Positions 25,636 through 33,941 of a stretch of DNA of 64,000 nt are shown piece by piece. Position numbers and translations under genes: made by a program. The notes beneath the pieces are model-generated. The model was not told the DNA's origin and did no database searches. It worked only from the letters and a program-made list of their open reading frames with translations. Within the stretch, counting starts at the first letter, position 1, and every line of letters starts with the position of its first letter. Origin of the DNA: Mycolicibacterium xanthum (GTDB lineage Bacteria; Actinomycetota; Actinomycetes; Mycobacteriales; Mycobacteriaceae); the NCBI RefSeq assembly GCF_019710635.1, contig NZ_JAIFZS010000008.1:248001-312000 (forward strand). Direction: 5' to 3'.

Positions 25636-25668
25636 GCGGTCGGCGGTTCGATCCCGTCCGCGCCCACC
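25636..25668 (+). repeat. Right attachment repeat: duplicated tRNA-Val 3' end
   Basis: This 33-bp copy of the tRNA-Val 3' end has no 5' half and cannot fold as a tRNA. It probably marks the original tRNA end displaced by integration. After CCC-ACC it continues with G, so the ancestral tRNA would not have encoded a full CCA. The amidohydrolase stop lies 2 bases further on. Confidence 0.82.
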
Positions 25669-25670
25669 GC

Positions 25671-27377
25671 TCAGCAGCACCCCGCCGTGCGCTCGGCCAG
25701 GTGTGCGTGCGCGCTGTTGTCGCCGCCGCCGACGGCGGCCAGGAAAGCGTCGAGGTCTATGCGTTGCCCGCCCAGCCAGGTACCGGTCACCCGGACCGTG
25801 TCGATCAGCTCGGCCGGCTCGACCGTCCACGGGTCGGCGGTCAGCTCGACGAAGTCGGCGAGCTTGCCCACCTCGATCGACCCGACCAGGTGATCGCGGC
25901 GCAGCGTCCTCGCGGCGTTGATGGTCTGCGCGCGCCACGCCGCGTCCAGCGAGATGGCCTGATCGGCGGCGTGCACGGTGCCGCCGCGGGTGCGGCGGGT
26001 GACCGCGGTGGCGATGTTGACGACCGGCGTCGGCGGGGACACCGAACCGTCGTTGTGCAGCGACACGCACGCACCGGAGTCGACGGCGTCGGCGAAGGCT
26101 GCCCAGCGGGCCCCGAATTCCGGTGCGAACATCGCACCGTCGAGCAACTCGCCCCAGTAGTAGTACTGGAACGGGGCCATCGACACGTGCACCCCCAGCC
26201 GGGCGGCCCGGTCGAAGTGCGCGCGGGTGCCCGCCCCGCAGTGTTCCAGGCGCCAGCGGTGGTCGGTGCCCAGCAGGCCGTGCCTGTCCAGCGCCCCCTC
26301 GTAGGCGTCCAGCGCGAGATCCAGCGCCAGGTCGCCGTTGGCGTGGAAGGCCATCTGCCAGCCGGCCGGGGCGGCCCGGTCCAGGATGGCGTCGAGTTGC
26401 TCGCGGGTGTAGTTCATCGAACGCGCCCCGCCGGCGACGGCCGGGTCGATCCCCGCGGTGCGGGTGACCTCGGTGTCCAGGTACGGGAACGAGATCGCGA
26501 TGTTGCCCACCCACGGCGAACCGTCGGTCCACAGCTTCACCCCGGCCTTGGTCAGCCAGTCCTCCCCGGCGGCGAAAGACGTTGGTCGCCAGTAGGTGTC
26601 GGTGATGGACATCTCCCACATGCTGACCCGCAGCGGGCACGACGGCGCGGCGGCCAGGGTTTCGTAGCCGGCGGCGAACTTCGGGTCGTAGGTCATGTCC
26701 GAGGTCGAGGTGTACCCGCCGCGTGACATCAGCGCGTAGTACCGCGCCGCCGAGAGCAACGGGTCGCCCATCTGCGCCATCAACGGGCCGGTGACCTCGG
26801 TGAGCGCCGGCAGCTCGAAGCCCTGGCCGTTCAGCGCGCCGGCGGCGGTGCGTCCGTAGTGCGCGGCCACCGGGTCGGCGGGCGGGTTGGTGTCCCAGCC
26901 GTAGCGCTTCATCAGCGCGGTGTTGAAGTACACGCCGTGGCCGGAATTGTCGGTGACGACGGTGATCCGGTCGCCGAAGATCGCGTCGAGTTCGTCGGCC
27001 TTCGGGCTGGGGTGACCGTGCAGCAAGGCGTCGAAGCCGGCGAACCACAACGGCGTGTCCCCATCGGAACCGGCGATCGCCTCGGCGAACACCTTCTCGA
27101 CATCGGCCCAGGTGGGCGCGTCCCAGGGTGCGATGGACCGGGCCGGCGCCTGGGTGGCGATCCCACTCATCAGCGGATGGCTGTGCGGCTCAACGAATCC
27201 CGGCCCGAGAGCGGCCGCCCCGGTGTCGACGACCTCGGCGTCCGGCAGCGCGGAACGGCACTCTTCGAGGCTGCCGACCGCGACGATCCTCCCGTCCGAC
27301 ACGGCCACGGCCTGAGCACGTGGGGCATCCGGGTCCATGGTGATGACGGTGCCTGCGGTGAGAACCCGATCGGTCAT
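25671..27377 (-). CDS. Amidohydrolase family 3 (YtcJ-like) metal-dependent hydrolase
   Basis: A 568-residue metal-dependent hydrolase. The N-terminal PGFVEPHSHPL motif gives the first metal-binding histidines (H65, H67); later histidines include FHANGD and LEHCG. Family members hydrolyse amides, N-acyl compounds or exoenzyme substrates, and this one has no assigned substrate. The ATG at 27377 begins MTDRVLTAGTVITMD, the normal short beta-strand entry. The VOC-family gene lies 12 bases upstream on the same strand, so the two form an operon. Its stop is 2 bases from the right end of the tRNA island. Confidence 0.85.
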   Translation of the reverse strand: MTDRVLTAGTVITMDPDAPRAQAVAVSDGRIVAVGSLEECRSALPDAEVVDTGAAALGPGFVEPHSHPLMSGIATQAPARSIAPWDAPTWADVEKVFAEAIAGSDGDTPLWFAGFDALLHGHPSPKADELDAIFGDRITVVTDNSGHGVYFNTALMKRYGWDTNPPADPVAAHYGRTAAGALNGQGFELPALTEVTGPLMAQMGDPLLSAARYYALMSRGGYTSTSDMTYDPKFAAGYETLAAAPSCPLRVSMWEMSITDTYWRPTSFAAGEDWLTKAGVKLWTDGSPWVGNIAISFPYLDTEVTRTAGIDPAVAGGARSMNYTREQLDAILDRAAPAGWQMAFHANGDLALDLALDAYEGALDRHGLLGTDHRWRLEHCGAGTRAHFDRAARLGVHVSMAPFQYYYWGELLDGAMFAPEFGARWAAFADAVDSGACVSLHNDGSVSPPTPVVNIATAVTRRTRGGTVHAADQAISLDAAWRAQTINAARTLRRDHLVGSIEVGKLADFVELTADPWTVEPAELIDTVRVTGTWLGGQRIDLDAFLAAVGGGDNSAHAHLAERTAGCC

Positions 27378-27389
27378 GGCCCCAGTCTG

Positions 27390-27785
27390 TCATCCGGGCG
27401 GGGCGAAGAACTCCAGAGCGATGCCATCCGGGTCGCGGAAACCCACGCCGGATCCGTAGTGCGCGTCGACGATTCCTCCGTGGGTCAACCCGAGCGCATC
27501 CAGCTTCTCGGCCCAGGTCTGCAGTTCGGCGCGCGACGCACACCCGAACGCCACGTGGTCGAGACCGGCGCGGAACTCCGAGAACTTCTCGTCGGGGGCC
27601 GGGGTGGTGTGCTGGTGGACGCCGAACAGCGTGGAGCCGCCGAGCAGCCACACCATGTGACGGAAACCGGCGTCGGTGTCCTCGTCGAGGACCGGATCGG
27701 CGCCGAAGAGCGCGCGGTACCACGGTCCGCTGACCGCGAGGTCCTTCACGGTGACCGCGACGTGGGCCAACCCGGGAAACGTCAT
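27390..27785 (-). CDS. VOC-family (glyoxalase/bleomycin resistance fold) protein
   Basis: A 131-residue protein with two beta-alpha-beta-beta-beta modules typical of the vicinal-oxygen-chelate superfamily. Likely metal ligands are H8 in LAHVAV, a histidine in GLDHVAFG and the final glutamate in DGIALEFF. Members include glyoxalases, dioxygenases and resistance proteins, and this short one has no assigned reaction. It is the first gene of a two-gene operon with the amidohydrolase and diverges from cobD. Confidence 0.8.
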   Translation of the reverse strand: MTFPGLAHVAVTVKDLAVSGPWYRALFGADPVLDEDTDAGFRHMVWLLGGSTLFGVHQHTTPAPDEKFSEFRAGLDHVAFGCASRAELQTWAEKLDALGLTHGGIVDAHYGSGVGFRDPDGIALEFFAPPG

Positions 27786-27888
27786 CGCAGGGTTCCTCTC
27801 TCGAGTGGATGCGTCGGTGCCGGTGTCACTCTGCCCCCCGCCGGCCCGGCCCGGGCCCGGATCGGTGGAATTGGGCCGGATCGGTCAG

Positions 27889-27909
27889 GGCGGACCTGTC
27901 CGGTCCGCC
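27889..27909. promoter_or_regulatory. GC hairpin in the cobD leader
   Basis: GGCGGACC (27889-27896) pairs perfectly with GGTCCGCC (27902-27909) around a 5-base loop, 28 bases before the cobD GTG. A second alternative pairing between CAGGGCGG and CCGCCCTG is possible, so the leader could switch between folds. The B12-riboswitch core was not found here. Confidence 0.35.
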
Positions 27910-27936
27910 AGGCCCGCCCTGTGAGACGCTGCCGGG

Positions 27937-28908
27937 GTGCATGAACCAGGTGGCCGGGCCCGCGCGGCCGGGATCGCCGCAGGGGTGCTGGCCGATGCGG
28001 TGTTCGGCGACCCCCGGCAAGGCCATCCGGTCGCGCTGTTCGGCGGCGGTGCAGCGGCTTTGGAGCGCTACACCTATCGCGACGACCGGTTCACCGGGGC
28101 CCTGCACGCCGGCGTTCTGCTGGCGGCGGTGACCGCCACGGGTGTGCTGGTCGAGCGGGCGGGTGGGCGCAGCGCTCTGCGGGAGGCGGGCGCGGTCGCC
28201 GCGGCGACGTTCGTCGCGGCCGGCGGGACCTCGCTGTGCCGCACCGGCGACCAGATGGCCGCCCTGCTGTCGTCCGGCGACGTCGTCGGGGCGCGGCAGC
28301 TGCTGCCCTCGCTGTGCGGGCGAGACCCGTCGGTGCTCGACGCCGCCGGGCTGACCCGCGCCGCGCTCGAGTCGATCGCCGAGAACACCTCCGACGCCCA
28401 GGTCGGGCCGCTGCTGTGGGCCGCGGTCGGCGGGACGCCCGCGGTGCTGGCCTACCGGGCCGCCAACACGCTGGACGCGATGATCGGCCACCGCTCCCCG
28501 CGCTATGCACGGTTCGGTTGGGCCGCGGCCAAGATCGACGATCTGGCCAACCTGGCGGCGGCGCGGCTGACCGGCCTGTGCGTCGCGGTGTGCGCCCCGC
28601 TGGTCGGCGGGTCGCCGGCCGCTGCGGTGCGGGCGTGGCGCCGTGATGCGTCCAAGCACCCCAGCCCGAACGCCGGTGTGGCCGAGGCGTCGTTCGCCGG
28701 CGCGCTGGGGGTCCGCCTCGGTGGGCCCACCCAGTACGCCCACGAGCTGGAGATCCGCCCGACGCTCGGTGACGGCCGTGTCCCGCAGGTGGCCGACCTC
28801 ACCCGCGCGGTGCGGTTGTCCCGTGCGGTTCAGCTGCTTGCGGCGGCCCTGCTGGTCGGTGTCAGCGCCGCCTGCCGTAGCGGTCGGCGAGCTTCTCCTC
28901 GGTGCTGA
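27937..28908 (+). CDS. cobD: Adenosylcobinamide-phosphate synthase CobD
   Basis: A 323-residue integral membrane enzyme of late cobalamin synthesis that attaches aminopropanol (phosphate) to adenosylcobyric acid. The signatures LADAVFGDPRQGHPVALFG, ENTSDAQVGPLLWA and AANTLDAMIGHRSPRY are all present, with several hydrophobic helices. The GTG at 27937 gives the conserved start. The last 47 bases overlap the 3' end of the convergent SURF1 gene, so the final ~15 residues (SAACRSGRRASPRC) look like an extension beyond the family's usual end. Confidence 0.92.
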   Translation: MHEPGGRARAAGIAAGVLADAVFGDPRQGHPVALFGGGAAALERYTYRDDRFTGALHAGVLLAAVTATGVLVERAGGRSALREAGAVAAATFVAAGGTSLCRTGDQMAALLSSGDVVGARQLLPSLCGRDPSVLDAAGLTRAALESIAENTSDAQVGPLLWAAVGGTPAVLAYRAANTLDAMIGHRSPRYARFGWAAAKIDDLANLAAARLTGLCVAVCAPLVGGSPAAAVRAWRRDASKHPSPNAGVAEASFAGALGVRLGGPTQYAHELEIRPTLGDGRVPQVADLTRAVRLSRAVQLLAAALLVGVSAACRSGRRASPRC

Positions 28909-29683
28909 GCGGGGCGGCGGGTTCCCGTGCCGCAGCGGCCTCCCGATCGCGGCGGCGGGCCTGCCACTCGGCGTAGACGAAGTAGCCGACCCCGATGGGC
29001 GCGATGATGCCGAACGCGATCCACTGGATCCCGTAGGACAGGAACGGTCCGGCGTCGAGGTGGGGCAGCGGGACGGCGCCGAGTCCGCCCGGCTGGCCCT
29101 CGGTCAGCTGCAGATAGGACCCGGCCAGCGGCACGCCGGTCAGCGCGGAGATCTGGCCGGTGTTGATCGAGTACACCTGCTGCACGCCGTCGGCCCGGAA
29201 GGGTTCCTTGCCGGTGGCCACGGACTCGGGATCGCGCAGCCGGGCGGTGATGGTGACCGTGCCGGCCGGGGGCGGATCGATCGCGGGGACCCGCGAGCCA
29301 CCCTCGGGCCGCACGTATCCGCGGTCGACCAGCACGGTCGGTCCGCCGTCCACCTCGAACGGCACCAGCACCTCGAAGGCCGGATCGCCGTCGACCAGCC
29401 GCAGCCGGGCCACCACCTGCTTGTCGGCCAGATACCGGCCCGATGCGGTGACCCGCTGCCACTGCTCGTCGGGTGCGGAGGAGTCCTGCCCGGGCAGCAC
29501 CGAGGTCAGCGCGACCGGCTCGGCGTCCAGTGACCGCGAGATCTGCGCGTTCTCCCGCGAGGTCGTGGTGTTCTTGCCGAGCTGCCAGGGCGCCAGCACC
29601 GTGAAGCACAGGTAGGCGAATCCGATCACCACCACGAACAACGCCAGCCACTGTGGTCGCAGCAGGAATGCCCACCGGCGCAT
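28862..29683 (-). CDS. SURF1 family membrane protein (Rv2235-like)
   Basis: A 273-residue protein with transmembrane segments at about residues 11-31 and 213-238 around an extracytoplasmic domain, the standard SURF1 layout; SURF1 proteins help insert haem into cytochrome oxidase. The family motif VLVDRGYV is present. Its ATG overlaps the ptpA stop by one base (TGATG). The C-terminal coding end runs 47 bases into convergent cobD, so both transcripts overlap there. Confidence 0.87.
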   Translation of the reverse strand: MRRWAFLLRPQWLALFVVVIGFAYLCFTVLAPWQLGKNTTTSRENAQISRSLDAEPVALTSVLPGQDSSAPDEQWQRVTASGRYLADKQVVARLRLVDGDPAFEVLVPFEVDGGPTVLVDRGYVRPEGGSRVPAIDPPPAGTVTITARLRDPESVATGKEPFRADGVQQVYSINTGQISALTGVPLAGSYLQLTEGQPGGLGAVPLPHLDAGPFLSYGIQWIAFGIIAPIGVGYFVYAEWQARRRDREAAAAREPAAPLSTEEKLADRYGRRR

Positions 29684-30201
29684 CAGCCCGCCGCCTCCCG
29701 CTCGGCGAGCCGGGCGTCCACCCAGCCGTGCAGGCCGGGCAGCGCGGCGTCGATGACGGTGAACACGTCCTCGAAGTCGTCCCGGGTGCCGTAGTACGGG
29801 TCCTCGACGTCGAGCACGTGCGCCCCCGAGCGGGGATCGAACGAGCGCAGCATCCGCAGTCGCTCGGCGGGCACCCCCAGGTGCTGCAGCATGCGCAGGT
29901 GGTTGCGTCCCAGCGCGACCACCAGGTCGGCGGCCAGATGGTCGTCGCCGAGCTGGGTGGCCCGGTGCCCGGTCGGGTAGCCGTGGCCGCGCAGGACGTC
30001 GCCGGCCCGGCGGTCGGCGGGTTCGCCCTGGTGCCAGTCGCCGGTGCCCGCGCTGCTCACCCGCACCACACCGGCCAGCCCGCGCTCGCCGATCTGATGG
30101 GCGAACATCTTCTCCGCCATCGGGCTGCGGCAGATGTTGCCCGAGCAGATGAACGTGACGTGCAGGCGCCCGGCCTCTGCCGGCCCGCCGGCGCTAGACA
30201 C
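29683..30201 (-). CDS. ptpA: Low-molecular-weight protein tyrosine phosphatase PtpA
   Basis: A 172-residue phosphatase. The P-loop CX5R is CSGNICR at residues 19-25, and the general-acid loop is EDPYYG, as in M. tuberculosis PtpA, which is secreted and blocks phagosome acidification in macrophages. The GTG at 30201 overlaps the end of ptkA by 8 bases; a later start would give a protein closer to the 163-residue homologue. Catalytic residues are complete, so it should be active; a role in host interaction is only inferred from the homologue. Confidence 0.9.
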   Translation of the reverse strand: MSSAGGPAEAGRLHVTFICSGNICRSPMAEKMFAHQIGERGLAGVVRVSSAGTGDWHQGEPADRRAGDVLRGHGYPTGHRATQLGDDHLAADLVVALGRNHLRMLQHLGVPAERLRMLRSFDPRSGAHVLDVEDPYYGTRDDFEDVFTVIDAALPGLHGWVDARLAEREAAG

Positions 30202-30880
30202 CCAACACCCCGCGCAGCTCGCCGATCGTCGCCACATGGGCCAGCGCGCCGCTCGGGCCCGGCCCGAAGTCGTCGTCACCGTATCCCCAGCCGACCACGA
30301 CGGTGCCGATGCCGTGCTCGGCGGCGCCCTCCACGTCGTGGCTGCGGTCACCGATCATCACCACCCGGTCGGGCAGTGGAGACAGCTGCGCCAGCGCGTG
30401 GGCCAGCACCTCGGCCTTCGACGAGCGGGTTCCGTCGACGGTGGCGCCCGCGATCACCTCGAAGCAGGCGTCCAGATCGAAGTGGCCGAGGATCCGCTGT
30501 GCGGTCGGTTCCGCCTTCGAGGTGGCCACCGCCAGCCGTACCCCGGCGGCCAGCAGGTCGGTGAGCAGCGCGGGGATGCCCTCGAACGGGCGGTTCATCG
30601 CCCAGCCCCGCGCGGTGTAGTCGGCCCGGTAGGCGGACATCGCGGCATCGGCGCGCTCGCCCAGGCCGAGTTCGCGCAGCGTCAGATGCATCGGTGGGCC
30701 GACGATCCTGCCGACCAGGTCACCGTCGGGAACGGCGGCGCCGACGGTCTGCAGGGCATGGCGGAAGCTCGCGACGATGCCCTCGGCCGAATCGGTCAGG
30801 GTGCCGTCCAGGTCGAAGATCACCAGGTCGCCGCTGCCCACCCGGGCGGCGCTGTGCGGGGTGTCCACCGTGTCTGTCAC
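30194..30880 (-). CDS. ptkA: HAD-fold protein, PtkA-like tyrosine kinase
   Basis: A 228-residue haloacid-dehalogenase-fold protein. The nucleophile motif is FDLDGTLTD (D23 and D25), with motif II ATSKAEPT and motif IV GDRSHDVEGA. The M. tuberculosis homologue PtkA is an unusual tyrosine kinase that phosphorylates PtpA, its downstream neighbour, and uses this HAD fold; the same pairing is kept here. The GTG at 30880 aligns with an internal position of the longer homologue, so the disordered N-terminal extension seen there is absent or lies in another start. A phosphatase activity of the generic phosphoglycolate type is also possible. Confidence 0.8.
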   Translation of the reverse strand: MTDTVDTPHSAARVGSGDLVIFDLDGTLTDSAEGIVASFRHALQTVGAAVPDGDLVGRIVGPPMHLTLRELGLGERADAAMSAYRADYTARGWAMNRPFEGIPALLTDLLAAGVRLAVATSKAEPTAQRILGHFDLDACFEVIAGATVDGTRSSKAEVLAHALAQLSPLPDRVVMIGDRSHDVEGAAEHGIGTVVVGWGYGDDDFGPGPSGALAHVATIGELRGVLGV

Positions 30881-30970
30881 CCCGCCATTGTCCCTGAATC
30901 CCCGGCGACGCCCGCGATCGGTCGGCGGTCGATGGACGGCGCGGGTGGACCCGAGCATTAGTGTCGTGAT

Positions 30971-32098
30971 GTGGCGACCCGACTCGGCGACATCATCGAC
31001 GTGCTCGACGCTGCCTACCCGCCGGGGCTCGCCGAGAGCTGGGACTCGGTCGGGCTGGTGTGCGGCGACCCGTCGGAACAGGTCGAGTCGGTGACCGTCG
31101 CCGTCGACGCCACCGCGGCCGTGCTGGCGCAGGTGCCCGACCGCGGGCTGCTGCTGGCCCACCACCCGCTGTTGTTGCGCGGGTTCAACTCGGTGTCGGC
31201 CGACACCGCCAAGGGTGCGCTGATCCACTCGATGATCCGCACCGGACGGGCGTTGTTCACCGCGCACACCAATGCCGACCGCGCCTCTCCCGGCGTCTCC
31301 GACGCGCTGGCCGCGGCACTGGGGCTGCAGGTCTGCGACGTGCTGGTGCCGGCGCCCACCGGCCCGCTGCTCGACAAGTGGGTGGTGTTCGTCCCGGCCG
31401 CCGACGCCGGGGCGGTGCGCGCGGCGATGTTCGGTGCGGGCGCCGGGCAGATCGGCGACTATGCACAGTGGAGCTGGACGGTGCCCGGCACCGGGCAGTT
31501 CCTGCCGCTGGACGGCGCCGCACCCGCGATCGGCACCGTGGGCAGCGTCGAGAAGGTGTCCGAGGACCGGGTGGAGATGGTGGCGCCGCCGGCGCGGCGC
31601 GCGGCGGTGCTCGCGGCGCTGCGTGCCGCGCACCCGTACGAGGAGCCGGCCTTCGACATCATCGCGCTGCAGACCCCGACCGGTGACGTCGGGCTCGGCC
31701 GGATCGCCGAACTGCCCGGCCCGGAACCTCTTTCGGCGTTCGTCGACCGGGTGCGCGCTGGGCTGCCGGCGACATCGTGGGGGGTGCGCGCCAGCGGGGA
31801 CCCGACGGCGCCGGTGTCGCGGGTGGCGGTGTGCGGCGGAGCGGGTGATTCGCTGCTGGCGACCGCGGCTCGGGCGGGCGTGCAGGCCTACGTCACCGCA
31901 GACCTGCGCCACCACCCCGCCGACGAGCATCGCCGGGTGTCCGACGTCGCACTGGTCGACGTGGCGCACTGGGCCAGTGAGTTTCCGTGGTGTGCGCAGG
32001 CGGCCGGGCTGCTGCGCAGCCATTTCGGTGCGGCGTTGCCGGTGACGGTGTCCGACGTGCGCACCGACCCTTGGAATGTCGAAGGAAGCGGTAGATGA
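30971..32098 (+). CDS. Nif3-like dinuclear metal centre protein (Rv2230c-like)
   Basis: A 375-residue Nif3/YbgI-type protein, GTP cyclohydrolase I type 2 fold, with an inserted PII-like domain (residues ~135-235). Metal-binding histidines occur in [16 protein letters not shown] and the C-terminal [10 protein letters not shown]. It forms a hexameric toroid in homologues, function unclear. Its stop overlaps the next start as ATGA, and the three genes Nif3, zinc ribbon and RNase HI form a tight operon conserved in mycobacteria. The GTG at 30971 is the likely start. Confidence 0.88.
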   Translation: MATRLGDIIDVLDAAYPPGLAESWDSVGLVCGDPSEQVESVTVAVDATAAVLAQVPDRGLLLAHHPLLLRGFNSVSADTAKGALIHSMIRTGRALFTAHTNADRASPGVSDALAAALGLQVCDVLVPAPTGPLLDKWVVFVPAADAGAVRAAMFGAGAGQIGDYAQWSWTVPGTGQFLPLDGAAPAIGTVGSVEKVSEDRVEMVAPPARRAAVLAALRAAHPYEEPAFDIIALQTPTGDVGLGRIAELPGPEPLSAFVDRVRAGLPATSWGVRASGDPTAPVSRVAVCGGAGDSLLATAARAGVQAYVTADLRHHPADEHRRVSDVALVDVAHWASEFPWCAQAAGLLRSHFGAALPVTVSDVRTDPWNVEGSGR

Positions 32099-32832
32099 AA
32101 GCTGATGTGACTCAACAGCAGTCACTGCTCGAGCTGGCCCTGCTGGATGCCGAGATCGGCCGGATCGAACACCGGACGAAGAACCTCGTCGAGCAGGCGG
32201 CGCTGGACGACGCGCAGAGCGCGCTGCGCGAGGCCAACGACCGGCTGGCCGCCCTGCAGATCGCGCTGGAGGACATCGACGCCCAGGTGGCCAAGTTCGA
32301 GACCGAGATCGACGGCGTGCGTCAGCGTGAGGACCGCGATCGTGCGCTGCTGGACGGCGGCACCGTCGACGCCAAGCAGCTCACCGAACTGCAACACGAG
32401 CTGGACACGTTGCAGCGCCGCCAGGCCAGCCTGGAGGATTTGCAGCTGGAGGTGATGGAGCGCCGCGAGGAGCTGGCCGCCGAACAGGTCCGCGAGCTGG
32501 CCGCGGTCGACGATCTGCAGAGCGTCCTGACCGATGCGCAACGGGCCTGTGACGAGGCCCGCACGGATCTGGCGCAGCAGCGGCACCAGTCGGTGACCCG
32601 CCGCGATGCGCTGGTCGCCGCGATCGACGAGGCACTGGCGTCGCTCTACGAGCGCCAGCGCGCCCGCGGCGGTGTCGGCGCCGGCCAGCTGCAGGGCCGT
32701 CGCTGCGGCGCGTGCCGGATCGAGATCGACAAGGGGGAGCTGGCGCGCATCGCCGCAGCCGCCGACGACGACGTGCTGCGCTGCCCGGAGTGTTCGGCGA
32801 TCCTGTTGCGGGTCAAGGGGCCCGGCGCGTGA
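32095..32832 (+). CDS. Coiled-coil protein with C4 zinc ribbon (Rv2229c-like)
   Basis: A 245-residue protein made of a long antiparallel coiled coil (residues ~15-190) followed by a C4 zinc ribbon (CGAC and CPEC, last 45 residues), the CT398/DUF-C4 type. Such proteins are thought to act in RNA or flagellar/secretion-linked scaffolds, but no function is proven in mycobacteria. The ATG overlaps the Nif3 stop (ATGA) and its own stop overlaps the RNase HI start (GTGA), so all three proteins are likely made in fixed ratio. Confidence 0.88.
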   Translation: MKADVTQQQSLLELALLDAEIGRIEHRTKNLVEQAALDDAQSALREANDRLAALQIALEDIDAQVAKFETEIDGVRQREDRDRALLDGGTVDAKQLTELQHELDTLQRRQASLEDLQLEVMERREELAAEQVRELAAVDDLQSVLTDAQRACDEARTDLAQQRHQSVTRRDALVAAIDEALASLYERQRARGGVGAGQLQGRRCGACRIEIDKGELARIAAAADDDVLRCPECSAILLRVKGPGA

Positions 32833-33941
32833 AGGTGCGGTTGGAGGCCGACGGCGGCTCGCGCGGCAACCCCGGGCCCGCGGGCTACGGCGCGGTGGTG
32901 CTGACGGCCGACCGGGGTTCGGTGCTGGCCGAGGCGAAGTCGGCGATCGGATGGGCCACCAACAACGTCGCCGAGTACCGCGGTCTGATCGCTGGCCTGG
33001 CGGCCGCCGCCGGCGTCGGCGCCACCGAGGTGGACGTGTACATGGATTCCAAGCTGGTCGTCGAGCAGATGTCCGGGCGGTGGCGGGTCAAGCACCCCGA
33101 TCTCGCGGCGCTGTACCAGCAGGCCCGCGAGGCGGCCCGGGGTTTCGACCGGGTCGACTACACCTGGATCCCGCGCGAGAAGAACAAGCATGCCGACGGA
33201 CTGGCCAACGAGGCCATGGACGCCGCGGTCGAGTCCGCCGACTCCGGGGGCGCCCACGACCCCGTCGTCGACGATCCGCCCGCGAAGACTGAGGTGGTGA
33301 CCAATCCGGCCGGCTGGACGGGCGCCAGGGGAGCACCGACCCGGCTGTTGCTGCTGCGGCACGGACAGACCGAGCTTTCGGTGGCGCGTCGCTACTCCGG
33401 GCGCGGCAACCCGGCGCTGACCGACCTGGGCGTCCGGCAGGCGGCCGCGGCGGCGCGATATCTCGGCGAGAAGGGCGGGATCGACGCGGTGCTGTCCTCG
33501 CCGCTGCAACGTGCTTATGACACCGCGGCGGCGGCGGCCAAGTCGCTGGGCCGCGACGTCGAGATCGACGACGATCTGATCGAGACCGACTTCGGCGACT
33601 GGGAGGGGCTCACGTTCGGCGAGGCGGCCGAACGTGATCCGGCCCTGCACCGCAGCTGGCTGCGTGACACCGCGGTCGCGCCGCCGGGCGGTGAGAGCTT
33701 CGACGCCGTCGCCGCCCGCGTGCGTGCGGCGCAGCACCGGATCGTCGACGAACACGCCGGCCAGACGGTCCTGGTGGTGTCGCATGTGACACCGATCAAG
33801 TCGCTGTTGCGAATGGCGCTCGACGCCGGCCCGGGGATCCTCTACCGGCTGCATCTGGATCTCGCGTCGCTGTCGATCGCCGAGTTCTATCCGGACGGCG
33901 CGGCCTCGGTGCGCCTGGTCAACCAGACCGGCTATCTGTGA
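32829..33941 (+). CDS. Bifunctional RNase HI / acid phosphatase (Rv2228c-like)
   Basis: A 370-residue fusion. Residues 1-~135 form an RNase HI domain with acidic residues D8, E in NNVAEYRG, D in YMDSKLV and D in KHADGLAN; it cuts RNA in RNA-DNA hybrids. Residues ~170-370 form a histidine phosphatase with RHGQTELS and a second histidine in VVSHVTP, related to CobC alpha-ribazole phosphatase, which would suit cobalamin synthesis with cobD nearby. The two are joined by an acidic linker. GTG start overlaps the zinc-ribbon stop. The 3' end overlaps the convergent XRE-cupin gene by 10 bases. Confidence 0.93.
   Translation: MKVRLEADGGSRGNPGPAGYGAVVLTADRGSVLAEAKSAIGWATNNVAEYRGLIAGLAAAAGVGATEVDVYMDSKLVVEQMSGRWRVKHPDLAALYQQAREAARGFDRVDYTWIPREKNKHADGLANEAMDAAVESADSGGAHDPVVDDPPAKTEVVTNPAGWTGARGAPTRLLLLRHGQTELSVARRYSGRGNPALTDLGVRQAAAAARYLGEKGGIDAVLSSPLQRAYDTAAAAAKSLGRDVEIDDDLIETDFGDWEGLTFGEAAERDPALHRSWLRDTAVAPPGGESFDAVAARVRAAQHRIVDEHAGQTVLVVSHVTPIKSLLRMALDAGPGILYRLHLDLASLSIAEFYPDGAASVRLVNQTGYL

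Larger units (their letters stand above)
20712..25668. mobile_element. Small genomic island at tRNA-Val, integrase lost
   Basis: About 4.9 kb lies between the tRNA-Val 3' end and a second 33-bp copy of that end. Inside are an F420-dependent ketoreductase-like gene, a stand-alone acyltransferase, a DUF2252 gene and a truncated SEFIR/TIR fragment, all on the minus strand, with long non-coding gaps of lower GC than the flanks. On both sides ordinary conserved mycobacterial genes continue. No integrase or transposase frame was recognised, so the element is probably decayed or was mobilised in trans. The duplicated tRNA end is direct evidence; the integrase-mediated origin is inferred. Confidence 0.75.

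Noticed and set aside
25636-25668. Second tRNA-Val gene
   Set aside because: Only the T-arm and 3' acceptor are present; no D or anticodon arm exists upstream. It is an attachment-site duplicate.
24001-27048. A 1015-residue open frame on the minus strand covering the DUF2252 gene and much of the amidohydrolase gene
   Set aside because: Only the part up to 25404 has family motifs, a GTG and an SD. The rest is an out-of-phase reading of the amidohydrolase gene, typical of GC-rich DNA.
27786-27936. Cobalamin riboswitch before cobD
   Set aside because: The B12 box and the usual kissing-loop core are missing; only a simple hairpin is seen.
30194-32125. A 643-residue minus-strand frame through ptkA and the Nif3 gene
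   Set aside because: The Nif3 gene is clearly coded on the plus strand there; only 30194-30880 matches a protein family.
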